From positions 62,001 to 126,000 of the forward strand of contig NZ_JABENB010000002.1 of NCBI RefSeq assembly GCF_013002715.1: DNA of 64,000 bases. Reading direction: 5' to 3'. Each line of letters starts with the position of its first letter. Position 1 is the stretch's first letter. Positions 19,087 to 28,389 of this stretch are shown one piece after another. A model generated the notes under the pieces. It saw only the letters and a list, made by a program, of their open reading frames with translations. It ran no database searches and was not told the origin of the DNA. Made by a program: the position numbers and the translations under genes. Source of the DNA: Flexivirga aerilata (GTDB taxonomy: Bacteria; Actinomycetota; Actinomycetes; Actinomycetales; Dermatophilaceae).

Positions 19087-20816
19087 CGACGACTTTCCAC
19101 AACCCCGACACCACAACGGGATTCGACCACGACGTCGTCGTGATCGGGTCCGGGTTCGGCGGTGCGGTCTCCGCGCTCCGGCTCGCCGAGAAGGGGTATG
19201 CCGTCCACGTCTACGAATCAGGCCGTCGCTTCGAGGACCACGACTTCGCCAAGACGTCCTGGAACCTGCCCAAATACCTTTGGGCGCCGAAGCTGAAGTG
19301 CTTCGGGGTGCAGCGCTACCACCAGCTGCCCGGCGTGATGATCCTCGCCGGGGCCGGGGTCGGCGGCGGGTCGCTCAACTACGCCAACACGCTCTACAAG
19401 CCGCCGGCCGCGTTCTTCGAGGACCAGCAGTGGGGCCACATCACCGACTGGGACGCCGAGCTCAGCCCGCACTACGACGTCGCCCGCCGGATGCTCGGCG
19501 TGGTCGAGGAGAACCCGTGCGACGGCCCGGTCGAGAAGCTGATGAAGGAGGCCGCGAACCAGCTCGGCGTCGGCTCGACCTATCGCAAGACCCCCGCCGG
19601 GGTGTTCTTCGGCGAGTCCGGCAAGACCGTGGCAGACCCCTTCTTCGGCGGTGAGGGCCCGGAACGCACCGGCTGCACCGAGTGCGGCAACTGCATGGTC
19701 GGCTGCCGCGTCGGCGCCAAGAACACCCTGATGAAGAACTACCTGGCGCTGGCCGAGCAGCGCGGCGTGACCATCGAGCCGATGCGCACCGTGGTCGAAC
19801 TCGAGCCGCTCGGCAGCGGATTCCGGGTCACCACCGAACGCACCGGCGCCTGGGTGGGCAAGGACCGGCGTACGGTCACCGCCGAGCAGGTCGTGGTCGC
19901 CGCCGGCACCTGGGGCACCCAGAACCTCCTGCACACGATGAAGGTCACCGGCCGGTTGCCCCACCTGTCCGACAAGCTCGGCGAGCTGACCCGCACCAAC
20001 TCCGAGGAGCTCGGCGGGGCGGCGGCGGTCAAGGTGCCGCAGGGCGTCGACCTGACCAAAGGGGTGGCGATCACCACGTCGTTCCACATCGATGAGCGCA
20101 CCCACATCGAGAACGTCCGCTACGGCAAGGGCTCGGACCTGATGGGCCTGCTCTCGACCTTCCTGGTCAACGGCGACAAGGGCATCATCGGCCGCACCGG
20201 GGAGCTGCTCGGGCAGATGATCAAGGCCCCGGTGAAGGCCGCGCAGGCGCTCGGGCCGCACTGGAGCGAACGCACCATCATCGCGCTCGTCATGCAGAGC
20301 ATCGACAACTCGATCACGGTCAAGCCGCGACGCCGCTTCGGTCGCATCGGGCTGACGACCGCGCCGGGTTATGGCGAGCAGAACCCGCGCTGGATCCCCG
20401 CCGGACACAAGGCAATTCGGGCGATCGCCGACCAGCTGTCGAAGGTCGGCAAGGTCGATGTGATCGCCGGCGGGTGCTGGCCGGAGTTCTTCGGTATGCC
20501 GATGACCGCGCACTTCCTCGGCGGCGTCGCCATCTCCGACACCCCCGACAAGGGCGTCATCGACCCCTACCACCGGGTGTGGAACTACCCGCAACTGCAC
20601 GTGGTCGACGGATCCGCGGTCTCGGCCAACCTCGGGGTGAACCCGTCGCTCACCATCACCGCGCAGGCCGAACGCGCCATCTCGATGTGGCCCGCCAAGG
20701 GCGCCTCCGACGAGCGCCCGCAGCAGGGCGAGGGCTACCAGCGCCTCGCCGCACCGGCCGCGCGCGTGCCCGGGGTCGAGCTCGGTATGCCGCAGGTCCC
20801 GGCGACGGTGGCGTAG
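19083..20816 (+). CDS. GMC-family FAD oxidoreductase, cholesterol-oxidase (ChoD)-like
   Basis: A 577-residue flavoprotein. The FAD-binding motif VVVIGSGFGGAVSALRLAEKG is at about residues 19-40. A ferredoxin-like Cys cluster CTECGNCMVGC near residue 200 and the C-terminal FAD segment VVDGSAVSANLGVNPSLTI mark the subgroup that includes mycobacterial ChoD (Rv3409c). It sits next to guaB3 as choD does in mycobacteria. Oxidation of cholesterol itself is not established for this subgroup; an alcohol or sterol dehydrogenase role is safer. It is translationally coupled to the upstream aldehyde dehydrogenase. Confidence 0.88.
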   Translation: MTTTFHNPDTTTGFDHDVVVIGSGFGGAVSALRLAEKGYAVHVYESGRRFEDHDFAKTSWNLPKYLWAPKLKCFGVQRYHQLPGVMILAGAGVGGGSLNYANTLYKPPAAFFEDQQWGHITDWDAELSPHYDVARRMLGVVEENPCDGPVEKLMKEAANQLGVGSTYRKTPAGVFFGESGKTVADPFFGGEGPERTGCTECGNCMVGCRVGAKNTLMKNYLALAEQRGVTIEPMRTVVELEPLGSGFRVTTERTGAWVGKDRRTVTAEQVVVAAGTWGTQNLLHTMKVTGRLPHLSDKLGELTRTNSEELGGAAAVKVPQGVDLTKGVAITTSFHIDERTHIENVRYGKGSDLMGLLSTFLVNGDKGIIGRTGELLGQMIKAPVKAAQALGPHWSERTIIALVMQSIDNSITVKPRRRFGRIGLTTAPGYGEQNPRWIPAGHKAIRAIADQLSKVGKVDVIAGGCWPEFFGMPMTAHFLGGVAISDTPDKGVIDPYHRVWNYPQLHVVDGSAVSANLGVNPSLTITAQAERAISMWPAKGASDERPQQGEGYQRLAAPAARVPGVELGMPQVPATVA

Positions 20817-20837
20817 CTGGGCGGGCTGGGCGGGCTG

Positions 20838-20960
20838 GTCTCGATACGGCCTCGCCTAGCGGCTCGGCCTACTCGACCAGCATCAGTGGCGGTCTAGTCG
20901 CCTAGCGGCTCGGCCTACTCGACCAGCATCAGTGGCGGCCTACTCGACCAGCGACAGTGG
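20838..20960. repeat. 46-bp palindromic (REP-like) tandem repeat
   Basis: Two near-identical 46-bp units start at 20852 and 20898, followed by a partial third. The flanks GCTGGTCTCGATACGGCC and GGCCTACTCGACCAGC form an imperfect hairpin. The same TCTCGATACG block begins the repeat array at 22154, so both belong to one dispersed palindromic family. Confidence 0.8.
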
Positions 20961-20976
20961 CTTCGGGGCCGGGACG

Positions 20977-20982
20977 TATCCT
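20977..20982 (+). promoter_or_regulatory. Putative SURF1 gene -10 element, leaderless start
   Basis: TATCCT lies 7 bases before GTG 20990. This supports 20990 over the upstream GTG 20957, which lies inside the repeat cluster. Confidence 0.4.
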
Positions 20983-20989
20983 GAGCCAC

Positions 20990-21778
20990 GTGCTCCGATC
21001 CGCGTTCCGGCCCCGCATGCTGGGGCTGCTTGCGCTCGCCGTGGTGCTGGTCACGGCGTTTGTGATCGCCGGATTCTGGCAGTGGGGCGTCGCCCAGCAG
21101 CGCGGCAGCAAGTCGATGAGCGACGCGGAGAACCGTCCGGTCGTCGCGCTCAACACCGTGCTGCGGCCCCAGCAGGAGTTCCCCCGCGACGGCTCGCTCC
21201 AGCCGGTGCGCCTCACCGGCCGCTACGACCCGGCCCACCAGGTGCTGGTCAGCGGCCGCACCCTCGGAGCGCAGGACGGCTTCTGGGTCGTCACCCCGGT
21301 GGTCGTCGACGGCACCGGGGCCCGCATCCCGGTGGTCCGCGGCTTCGCCGCCAGCCCGTCGGACGCCGGCAAACCGAGCACCGCGAGGGTGACCGTCACC
21401 GGCGCGCTCGCGCCCGGCGAATCCCCGTCGGAGACCGGCACCCCACCCGGGCAGCTCAGCAGCGTCGACCTCGCGTCGATGCTGTCCCAGTGGGGCGGCA
21501 ACATCTACAACGGTTTCGTCTTCCTCACCGGCGAGCAGCCGGCGATGAAAACCACTGGGGTGCAAGCCTTCCCACCACCCAAGCCCGGCAGCACCGGACT
21601 CAACCTGGTCAACGCCGGTTATGCGCTGCAGTGGTGGACCTTCGCGGTCTTCGCGATCTTCATCTACTTGCGCGAACTGCGCGACGAGGCGCACCCCGAA
21701 CGCCGGGCCGCCAGGAAGACCACGCAGAATCACCCTGCAAGCGCCGACCAGAGCACACCCGAAGGAAGCCATGTCTGA
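20990..21778 (+). CDS. SURF1 family protein (cytochrome oxidase biogenesis)
   Basis: A 262-residue protein with one membrane helix near each end (about residues 9-30 and 205-225) and the SURF1 signature segments between them: FWQWGVAQQRGSK, VRLTGRYDPAHQVLVSGR, GFWVVTPVVVDG and the late NLVNAGYALQWW. SURF1 proteins help assemble the aa3-type cytochrome c oxidase. The C-terminal 30 residues are basic and cytoplasmic. Its stop overlaps the start of the DUF3817 gene. Confidence 0.88.
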   Translation: MLRSAFRPRMLGLLALAVVLVTAFVIAGFWQWGVAQQRGSKSMSDAENRPVVALNTVLRPQQEFPRDGSLQPVRLTGRYDPAHQVLVSGRTLGAQDGFWVVTPVVVDGTGARIPVVRGFAASPSDAGKPSTARVTVTGALAPGESPSETGTPPGQLSSVDLASMLSQWGGNIYNGFVFLTGEQPAMKTTGVQAFPPPKPGSTGLNLVNAGYALQWWTFAVFAIFIYLRELRDEAHPERRAARKTTQNHPASADQSTPEGSHV

Positions 21779-22154
21779 CACCGCCACCCTCACCACCGAC
21801 GCCGGCGAACTGCGGGCCGGTGACGACCTGCGCAAGGTCGAGGGTGCGCTGAAGTTCTTCCGGATCATGGCCGTCATCGCCGGTGTCGCACTGCTGATCC
21901 TCTGCGTCGAGCTGATCCTGCGCTACGGCTTCGACAACATGGCGCTCGCCTGGTGGTCGCCGATCCACGGTCTGCTCTTCATGGTGTTCATGGCCTCGGT
22001 CTTCAACCTCGGCAGCAAACTGCGCTGGTCGGCGATCCGCATCGTCGGCTACATCTGCACCGCGTTCGTGCCGATCCTGTCGTTCTGGCTGGAGCGCAAG
22101 GTCAACACCGGCGTCGAGCAGCTGATCGCGCAGGCGGAGACCCGCGGGCGCTGA
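21771..22154 (+). CDS. DUF3817 domain membrane protein
   Basis: A 127-residue protein with three predicted membrane helices. The segment KFFRIMAVIAGVALLILCVE, then SPIHGLLFMVFMA, then GYICTAFVPILSFWLERKV fit the DUF3817 family (YdzA-like). The function is unknown. It overlaps the SURF1 gene by 8 bases, with GAAGGAAG as ribosome binding site. The SURF1-DUF3817-guaA order recurs in actinobacteria. Confidence 0.88.
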   Translation: MSDTATLTTDAGELRAGDDLRKVEGALKFFRIMAVIAGVALLILCVELILRYGFDNMALAWWSPIHGLLFMVFMASVFNLGSKLRWSAIRIVGYICTAFVPILSFWLERKVNTGVEQLIAQAETRGR

Positions 22155-22366
22155 TCTCGATACGCGGCTCGTTCCTCGCCGCTACTCGATCAGCGGGGGG
22201 AGCGGCTCGTTCCTCGCCGCTACTCGATCAGCGGGGGCGCGGCTCGTTCCTCGCCGCTACTCGATCAGCAGGGGGAGCGGCTCGTTCCTCGCCGCTACTC
22301 GATCAGCAGGGGGAGCGGCTCGTTCCTCGCCGCTACTCGATCAGCAGGGGGAGCGGCTCGATCAGC
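22154..22366. repeat. Five-copy 38-bp tandem repeat with hairpins
   Basis: Five full copies begin at 22165, 22203, 22240, 22278 and 22316 (spacing 37-38), with a truncated sixth at 22354. Each contains CTCGTTCCTCGCCGCTACT followed by CGATCAGC. The leading CTGATCTCGATACG can pair with CCGCTACTCGATCAG. The array ends 10 bases before the putative guaA -10 element. Confidence 0.9.
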
Positions 22367-22375
22367 GGGCGCCGA

Positions 22376-22381
22376 TAGACT
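22376..22381 (+). promoter_or_regulatory. Putative guaA -10 element, leaderless start
   Basis: TAGACT lies 6 bases before GTG 22388, and no Shine-Dalgarno is present. Its -35 region would fall inside the 38-bp repeat array. Confidence 0.45.
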
Positions 22382-22387
22382 GCGCGG

Positions 22388-23965
22388 GTGACAGCCCCGC
22401 TCACCGAAAAGCCCGTCCTGGTCGTCGACTTCGGCGCGCAATATGCCCAACTGATCGCCCGGCGCGTGCGGGAGGCGCAGCTCTACAGCGAGGTCGTGCC
22501 GCACACCATGCCGGCCGCCGAGATGCTCGCCAAGGACCCGGCCGCGATAGTGCTGTCCGGCGGTCCCTCCTCGGTGTATGACGAGGGCGCCCCCGAGCTC
22601 GACGCCACCCTGCTCGAGGCCGGTGTCCCGGTCTTCGGCATCTGTTACGGCTTCCAGTCGATGGTGCGCGCCCTCGGCGGCACGGTCGAGCACACCGGGC
22701 TGCGCGAATACGGCGCGACCCAGGCCGAGATCGGCGACACCACGTCGACGCTGTTCAACGGCCAGCCCACCGAGCAGTCGGTGTGGATGAGCCACGGCGA
22801 CTCCGCCTCGGCCGCCCCCGACGGCGTCAAGGTCACCGCCACCACCCCCGGTGCGGCGGTCGCCGCGATCGAGGACGACGAGCGCCGCCTCTACGGCGTG
22901 CAGTGGCACCCCGAGGTGATGCACTCCACCTTCGGGCAGCGGGTGCTCGAGAACTTCCTGCTGCGCGGCGCCGGTCTGGCCGCCGACTGGACGCCCAAGG
23001 CGATGGTCGAGGAGCTCGTCGAGCAGGTGCGCGAGCAGGTCGGCGACGACCGGGCCCTCTGCGCGCTGTCCGGCGGCGTCGACTCCTCGGTCGCCGCAGC
23101 GCTGGTGCAGCGAGCGATCGGCGACCAGCTCACCTGCGTCTTCGTCGACCACGGCCTGCTGCGCGAGGGCGAGGCCGAGCAGGTCAAGCAGGACTTCGTC
23201 GACGCCACCGGCGTCGACCTGGTGGTCGTCGACGCCTCCGCACAGTTCCTCGGCGCGCTCGCCGGCGTCAGCGACCCGGAGGAGAAGCGCAAGATCATCG
23301 GGCGGGAGTTCATCCGCGTCTTCGAGCAGGCCGCGCGCGACATCGTGCTGGACCGTGGGGATGAGGAACACCCGGTGAAGTTCCTCGTGCAGGGCACGCT
23401 CTACCCGGACGTGGTCGAGTCCGGCGGTGGCACCGGCGCCGCCAACATCAAGTCCCACCACAACGTCGGCGGTCTGCCGGACGACCTGCAGTTCAGCCTG
23501 ATCGAGCCGCTGCGGCTGCTCTTCAAGGACGAGGTGCGTCAGGTCGGACTCGAGCTCGGGGTGCCCGAGCAGATCGTCCACCGCCAGCCGTTCCCCGGAC
23601 CCGGCCTCGGCATCCGCGTTGTCGGCGAGGTGACCAAGGAACGCCTCGACGTGCTCCGCGCCGCCGACCAGATCGCCCGCGAGGAGCTGTCCGCAGCCGG
23701 CCTCGACCGCGAGATCTGGCAGTGCCCGGTCGTGCTGCTCGCCGATGTCCGCTCGGTGGGGGTGCAGGGCGACGGACGCACCTACGGCCACCCGATCGTG
23801 CTGCGGCCGGTGTCGTCCGAGGACGCGATGACCGCCGACTGGACCCGCCTGCCCTATGACGTGCTCGCCCGCATCTCGGGCCGCATCACCAACGAGGTGC
23901 CGGAGGTCAACCGGGTCACCCTCGACGTCACGAGCAAACCGCCGGGCACCATCGAGTGGGAGTGA
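22388..23965 (+). CDS. guaA: GMP synthase (glutamine-hydrolysing)
   Basis: A 525-residue enzyme that aminates XMP to GMP. It has an N-terminal class I glutamine amidotransferase (nucleophile Cys in GICYGFQ near residue 87; His and Glu in QWHPEV near 175). The ATP-pyrophosphatase P-loop [13 protein letters not shown] is near 228, and the C-terminal dimerisation domain ends in PPGTIEWE. All catalytic residues are intact. It completes the guaB-guaB3-guaA set of the window. The next gene overlaps its stop. Confidence 0.97.
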   Translation: MTAPLTEKPVLVVDFGAQYAQLIARRVREAQLYSEVVPHTMPAAEMLAKDPAAIVLSGGPSSVYDEGAPELDATLLEAGVPVFGICYGFQSMVRALGGTVEHTGLREYGATQAEIGDTTSTLFNGQPTEQSVWMSHGDSASAAPDGVKVTATTPGAAVAAIEDDERRLYGVQWHPEVMHSTFGQRVLENFLLRGAGLAADWTPKAMVEELVEQVREQVGDDRALCALSGGVDSSVAAALVQRAIGDQLTCVFVDHGLLREGEAEQVKQDFVDATGVDLVVVDASAQFLGALAGVSDPEEKRKIIGREFIRVFEQAARDIVLDRGDEEHPVKFLVQGTLYPDVVESGGGTGAANIKSHHNVGGLPDDLQFSLIEPLRLLFKDEVRQVGLELGVPEQIVHRQPFPGPGLGIRVVGEVTKERLDVLRAADQIAREELSAAGLDREIWQCPVVLLADVRSVGVQGDGRTYGHPIVLRPVSSEDAMTADWTRLPYDVLARISGRITNEVPEVNRVTLDVTSKPPGTIEWE

Positions 23966-24921
23966 GTGCCGGACCCACCGGCACCCCACCGCACGGACAG
24001 CCTGCGCACAGGTCGCCGGGTCACGATCACCGGGTGAGCGCGCCCCCGGTCCCGCAGTTGCAGCAGACCCCTGCCCCCTCCGGCCACGAGTGGCCCACGC
24101 AGCCTCCCGCACCCCGGCCGCGCCGGCCCGCGGGACTGCCGCTCTGGGCGCACGGTTTGGCGATGGTCGTCCTCGCGGTCGCCGGCATGGCGATCGTCGT
24201 GCGCGTCGCCATCCACTCCACCCGCGGCTTCCACTACGACCAGCGGATGATGGAGTCGCTCACCGCGTCGCCGAGCGGCTGGGCGCGCATCCTCGACGTC
24301 CTCACCACGGTCACCGACGCCACGGTGGCGCTCTGCCTGATCGGCTGCGTCGTCGTCGCGCTGCTGCAGCGCCGCTGGTTGGTTGCGGTCGCCGCGGCCG
24401 TGCTCATCGCCGGCGCCAACCTCACCACCCAGGTGCTGAAGTATCAGGTGCTGCACTCCGTCGGAGGCAGCAACTCGCTGCCCAGCGGGCACACGACCGT
24501 CGGGCTGTCGCTCGCGCTCGCCGCGGTGATCGTCTCGCCATACCGCTGGCGGCCGATCGTGGTGCCCGGCGCCGCGCTCATCGCCACCTTCATCGGCGCC
24601 GGCACGGTCGCCGGTCACTGGCACCGTCCGGGCGACGTGCTCGCCGCCGGCATGGTCTGCCTCGGCTGGGCCGCGGTCGCCCTCCTCATCGCCGGTATGG
24701 CGGGGCGTCACGCACCGTCGCGGCCCGCCGTGCGAGGGCTGCCCGTCGCCGCGCTCGGTGGCGTGCTGCTCGCCGGGCTGATCTTCGTCGCGATCGGGGT
24801 GCGCCCGTCATACGGCATGGTCACGATGGCACCGGCCGTCGTCGCGCTCGGCCTGATCGGGGTCATGTGCGCGGTCGTGGTCGGCTGGGTCGCGGTCGTC
24901 GCCGACCGCCGGCTCGCCTGA
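23962..24921 (+). CDS. PAP2-superfamily membrane phosphatase
   Basis: A 319-residue protein with about six membrane helices and a Pro-rich cytoplasmic N-terminus. The three PAP2 phosphatase motifs are present: [10 protein letters not shown], then SLPSGHT, then [14 protein letters not shown] with its catalytic His residues. It probably dephosphorylates a lipid phosphate such as undecaprenyl pyrophosphate. GTG 23962 overlaps the guaA stop (GTGA). A later GTG at 24034, removing most of the Pro-rich region, is possible. Confidence 0.85.
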   Translation: MSAGPTGTPPHGQPAHRSPGHDHRVSAPPVPQLQQTPAPSGHEWPTQPPAPRPRRPAGLPLWAHGLAMVVLAVAGMAIVVRVAIHSTRGFHYDQRMMESLTASPSGWARILDVLTTVTDATVALCLIGCVVVALLQRRWLVAVAAAVLIAGANLTTQVLKYQVLHSVGGSNSLPSGHTTVGLSLALAAVIVSPYRWRPIVVPGAALIATFIGAGTVAGHWHRPGDVLAAGMVCLGWAAVALLIAGMAGRHAPSRPAVRGLPVAALGGVLLAGLIFVAIGVRPSYGMVTMAPAVVALGLIGVMCAVVVGWVAVVADRRLA

Positions 24922-24943
24922 CACCGGCGCGTCGACGCACAGT

Positions 24944-26089
24944 TCAGGCGCGCGCCGCGCCCGCCTTCGGCGAGGTCCACCAAGCCAGCCAGCCGAGCGC
25001 CCCGAGCGGGATCTCGGCCAGGTGGGTGAACACCATGAAGACGAAGACCCCCGCGGTGGCCGCGGCCGGGCTCGCCCCCCACGTCACGAGGATGCCGAAG
25101 GCGCTCACCTCGGTGAAGCCGAGGCCGCCCGGCGTGATCGGGATCGCGGTCATCAGCCGGCTGATCGCGTAGGCGGCGAACAGGTCGGCGACCGGCAGGT
25201 TGACGTGGACCGCGTCCATCACCCGCCAGAAGAGCAGGAACCAGATGCCGAGCTGACCGATGACCCCGAACGACATCGGGAACCAGCCGCGCTTGGTGAT
25301 CGTGCTCATGCGGGCCCGCTGGTCCAGCAGCATGTTCTTGACGTGGAGCGGCTTGCCCTTCTTGTCACCGCGCCGCAGCCGGGCGATCAGGTGCCCGAAG
25401 CGGTCGTCGATCTGCCCGCCCAGCCAGGCGGTCCAGCTCGGCCGGGTCAGCGCGACCACGAAGCCGATCAGCAGCAGCAGGCCGATGATGCCGCCCCACC
25501 AGGCGCCGCGGCGCACCAGGCTCGGCATGGCGTCGGTGGACGAGGAGACCGCCGCGATGCCGGCGAGCGGCAGCGCGACCCGGAACAGCACGTTCCACAG
25601 GCCGCTCACGATCAGCCCGGTCGAGATGTTGCGGCGGGCGAACCCCCACGACCGCAGCATCAGATAGCTGGACGCCATCCCGACCGCGCCACCGCCCGGC
25701 AGCAGGTTGCTGACCGCGGAGCCCGAGACGTTAAGGATCGAGGCCTTCACGTGCGACAGCCCGGGCAGCGCCGCCGACAGGGTGAAGGTGTAGACGGCCA
25801 GGCCGAGCACGGTGAGACCGAAGAGCTCTAGGCAGGTGCGCGGCCCGACCAGGCTCAGGTGATGGCCGATCTTCTCCCACGAGGTCTGGGTGACCACCGG
25901 GAGCAGCACGATGATGACCGCGGCTAGGCCCAGGCCGAGGACGGCGTTGAGCACGAGGCGCCAGGTGAGCTTCGGCATCACCGGGTCGGCGCCGTCCTCG
26001 TCACCGGTCTGGTTGTCGGCGATGATCTCGTCGATGTGGACCTTGCGGGTGTGCTCGGCCGCGTCGGCACGCCGTCCCGAGCTCCTCAT
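24944..26089 (-). CDS. YbhN/LPG-synthase transmembrane-domain family protein (putative lipid flippase)
   Basis: A 381-residue protein with about eight membrane helices belonging to the lysylphosphatidylglycerol-synthase TM/YbhN family. SGSAVSNLLPGGGAVGMASSY and ITPGGLGFTEVSAFGILV are its characteristic segments. No aminoacyl-transfer domain follows, so lipid translocation is the more likely role. Its ATG overlaps the stop of the upstream PIG-L deacetylase gene (ATGA). Together with the divergent GT4 glycosyltransferase this suggests a glycolipid or cell-envelope glycoconjugate pathway (inference). Confidence 0.85.
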   Translation of the reverse strand: MRSSGRRADAAEHTRKVHIDEIIADNQTGDEDGADPVMPKLTWRLVLNAVLGLGLAAVIIVLLPVVTQTSWEKIGHHLSLVGPRTCLELFGLTVLGLAVYTFTLSAALPGLSHVKASILNVSGSAVSNLLPGGGAVGMASSYLMLRSWGFARRNISTGLIVSGLWNVLFRVALPLAGIAAVSSSTDAMPSLVRRGAWWGGIIGLLLLIGFVVALTRPSWTAWLGGQIDDRFGHLIARLRRGDKKGKPLHVKNMLLDQRARMSTITKRGWFPMSFGVIGQLGIWFLLFWRVMDAVHVNLPVADLFAAYAISRLMTAIPITPGGLGFTEVSAFGILVTWGASPAAATAGVFVFMVFTHLAEIPLGALGWLAWWTSPKAGAARA

Positions 26090-26895
26090 GGCAACCCCGC
26101 AAAGATGTCGTCGCTCACCGGGCCGGTGTGCGCAGGGTCGCGGAACCATTCCCGACCGAATACCAGATCATAGATCGGCCGCGGAATGCGCAGAAACAGG
26201 GCCAGCGTGCGGTCGGCGCCCTCGTCGGCCGCCGCCTGCGAGGCGTGCGCCGCCATCGCCGCCCGCTTCGCCGGGATCTGCCGTCGTACGTCGATGCGGT
26301 GGGTGACCTGCGCGCGCGGGGTGAAGGCGCGCTCGTAGACACCGAGGTCGAAGTCGGCGGGGAAGCGGTAGAAGTGCCCGACGCACGAGATCACCCGCGT
26401 CAACAGCTCCCGCGGCACCGTCGCCTCCAGGACCCGCGGCGTTCCAGCGAGTTCCGCGGCCCGGGCACCGACCTCGTGCACCTTCACGTGATCGCGGTGC
26501 CCGTAGCCGCCGGCCGCGTCATACGACATCAGGACGTCGGCATGCTCCTCACGCAGGATCGCGGCGAGCAGCTGCGCCGCCTCCTCGGTCGTGGCCCGCC
26601 CGAAGCGCTGGCCGCCCGGCGGGTCCGCGGGGATCTCGCCGGTCATCCCGGAGTCGGCATAGCCCAGGTGTATGACGCGAGCCACGCCCATCGCGGTCGC
26701 GCTGCGCGCCAGCTCGGTCAGCCGGCGGTCGCCGAGACCGTCACGCAGGTCGTCCGAGGTCAGCCCGAGCGCACCGTCGGTCGCCACCACCAGCACGACG
26801 CGGTGCCCGGCAGCCGCGGCCTTTGCCAGCGTGCCGGCGGTCAGCAGCGCCTCGTCGTCGGGGTGCGCGTGAAAGGCGACCAGGGTGCGGGACAT
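26086..26895 (-). CDS. PIG-L (LmbE/MshB-like) family deacetylase
   Basis: A 269-residue zinc-dependent N-acetyl sugar deacetylase. The zinc and base motif AHPDDE is at residues 10-15 and the second zinc motif GHRDH is near 150. Family members include MshB (mycothiol) and GlcNAc-PI deacetylases. The genomic context (YbhN-like protein on the same mRNA, GT4 enzyme divergent) favours a glycoconjugate substrate but does not decide it. Start ATG 26895; its stop overlaps the next gene. Confidence 0.88.
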   Translation of the reverse strand: MSRTLVAFHAHPDDEALLTAGTLAKAAAAGHRVVLVVATDGALGLTSDDLRDGLGDRRLTELARSATAMGVARVIHLGYADSGMTGEIPADPPGGQRFGRATTEEAAQLLAAILREEHADVLMSYDAAGGYGHRDHVKVHEVGARAAELAGTPRVLEATVPRELLTRVISCVGHFYRFPADFDLGVYERAFTPRAQVTHRIDVRRQIPAKRAAMAAHASQAAADEGADRTLALFLRIPRPIYDLVFGREWFRDPAHTGPVSDDIFAGLP

Positions 26896-26997
26896 CCGTC
26901 CTATCCTCGCGCATCGGGTTGTCAGTTCCCGACGTCCCTGCGCGTCGTGTCGTGGGGGAGCGCTGCCGGAGTGATCGGTGCACGGACAATACGAGCC

Positions 26998-28080
26998 ATG
27001 AGGATCGCGCTGGTCTCCGACTGCTACCCGCCGCGGCTGGGCGGCATGGAGACGCAGGTGCACGGCCTCGCCACCCACCTGCGGGCGGCCGGCCACGGCG
27101 TGGAGGTCTTCACGATCACGCCGGGGCCGGAGCAGCCGGTCGACGGCGTCACGGTGCACCGGCTCGGCCTGCAGCGGGACCTGCCCGGCGGCTGGCTGAT
27201 CAATCCGGCGGCGGCCGGGCGGCTGCGCGCGGCGCTGCGCGCGGGCGGGTTCGACGTCGCGCACGCCCAGCTCGGGGTGGTCAGTCCCTTCGCGATGGAC
27301 GGCGTGCGGGTGGCGCTCGGCCTCGGGCTGCCGGTCGCGGCGACCTGGCACAGCGTCACCGCGCGCGCCGAGCCCTTCGTGCGCGCCCTCGGCTATCCAC
27401 GGCGGTGGGCCGGCCGAGGGGTGGCGTTGTCCGCGGTGTCCCCGGTGGCTGCGGAGCCGATCCGCCGCGCCGCCGGTGCGCGAGTCTCGTTGCTGCCCAA
27501 CGGGATCGACACGTCGTTCTGGTGCCCGCCGGCAGCTCCCGCCCCGCGCCGGGACGGTGCTCTGCGGGTCGTCTCGGCGATGCGGCTCGCGGTGCGCAAG
27601 CGTCCGCTGCCGCTGCTGGAGGCAGTGCGCGAGGCGCGGGCGAGCGGGGCCGACCTGCGGCTGACGATCGCGGGGGAGGGGCCCCTGCGCGGCCGCCTGG
27701 AATGCTCGGCGAGCGATGCCTGGTGTGAGCTGCCCGGCCGGCTCACACCGGTGGAGCTCCGCGAGCTCTACCGGTCCGCCGACGTGTATGTCGCACCGGC
27801 GCACCTCGAGGCCTTCGGCATCGCGGCGGCCGAGGCGCTCGCGACCGGTCTGCCCGTGGTCGCGCCGCGCAGCAGCGGCGTCGCGGGTTTCGTCGAGCAC
27901 GGCCGGACCGGGCTGCTCGTGGCGGACGACGCCGGATTGCGTGACGCGCTCGTGCGATGGGCGAGGGATCATCAGCTGCGGGAGAGCCTTTCGTCATACA
28001 CCCGGCACGCGCGGCCGGGGCTCGACTGGTCGAGCGTGGTCGGGACGGTGATCGCGGAGTACGAGCGAGCGATCGGCTGA
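26998..28080 (+). CDS. GT4-family glycosyltransferase
   Basis: A 360-residue GT-B enzyme. The N-terminal acceptor domain begins DCYPPRLGGMETQVHGLA. The C-terminal nucleotide-sugar domain has the E-x7-E motif EAFGIAAAEALATGLPVVAP near residue 270. It resembles GDP-mannose-dependent mannosyltransferases of actinobacteria, but the sugar and acceptor are not determinable. It is divergent from the PIG-L/YbhN operon with a 102-base gap. No strong Shine-Dalgarno is seen; GACAAT 7 bases before the ATG may be a -10 element. Confidence 0.9.
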   Translation: MRIALVSDCYPPRLGGMETQVHGLATHLRAAGHGVEVFTITPGPEQPVDGVTVHRLGLQRDLPGGWLINPAAAGRLRAALRAGGFDVAHAQLGVVSPFAMDGVRVALGLGLPVAATWHSVTARAEPFVRALGYPRRWAGRGVALSAVSPVAAEPIRRAAGARVSLLPNGIDTSFWCPPAAPAPRRDGALRVVSAMRLAVRKRPLPLLEAVREARASGADLRLTIAGEGPLRGRLECSASDAWCELPGRLTPVELRELYRSADVYVAPAHLEAFGIAAAEALATGLPVVAPRSSGVAGFVEHGRTGLLVADDAGLRDALVRWARDHQLRESLSSYTRHARPGLDWSSVVGTVIAEYERAIG

Positions 28081-28092
28081 CAGCGGCGGTGG

Positions 28093-28389
28093 TCAGTGCG
28101 GGTCGCGCGTCTCGGCGAGCCTGCGCTCGAACTCCTGGTCGCGACGCCACCGGGACACCGCGACGGACAGCCCGGCGAGGACGAGGAACGCGGCGCCCGC
28201 ACCGGCCGCCAGCCAGACACCGAGCAACGCCCAGTCCGGATGGTCGACGAGCCGCCAGAGGGCGACCACGGCCGCGATCACCAGCAGCGCGACACCGTGG
28301 ATGACGGTCGGAGTGTTGGTGCCGGTGATGGCATCGTCCGGCGTCGGAATCTGTTGCGGCACAGACTGACTCATCGAGTTGTCGGTCAT
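28093..28389 (-). CDS. Small two-helix membrane protein linked to PspC/LiaF gene
   Basis: A 98-residue protein with two hydrophobic helices (about residues 31-48 and 53-75) and a charged C-terminus (RWRRDQEFERRLAETRD). No family was recognised. Its ATG overlaps the stop of the upstream PspC-domain gene (ATGA), so it is probably co-expressed with the envelope-stress module. Confidence 0.75.
   Translation of the reverse strand: MTDNSMSQSVPQQIPTPDDAITGTNTPTVIHGVALLVIAAVVALWRLVDHPDWALLGVWLAAGAGAAFLVLAGLSVAVSRWRRDQEFERRLAETRDPH

Noticed and set aside
19218..20600. Long minus-strand frame opposite the GMC oxidase, and similar long antisense frames elsewhere (for example opposite groEL and guaA)
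   Set aside because: These are expected in very GC-rich coding DNA. Their translations are low-complexity (Arg/Gly/Asp/Leu-rich) with no recognisable domains, and the opposite strand encodes clear conserved proteins.
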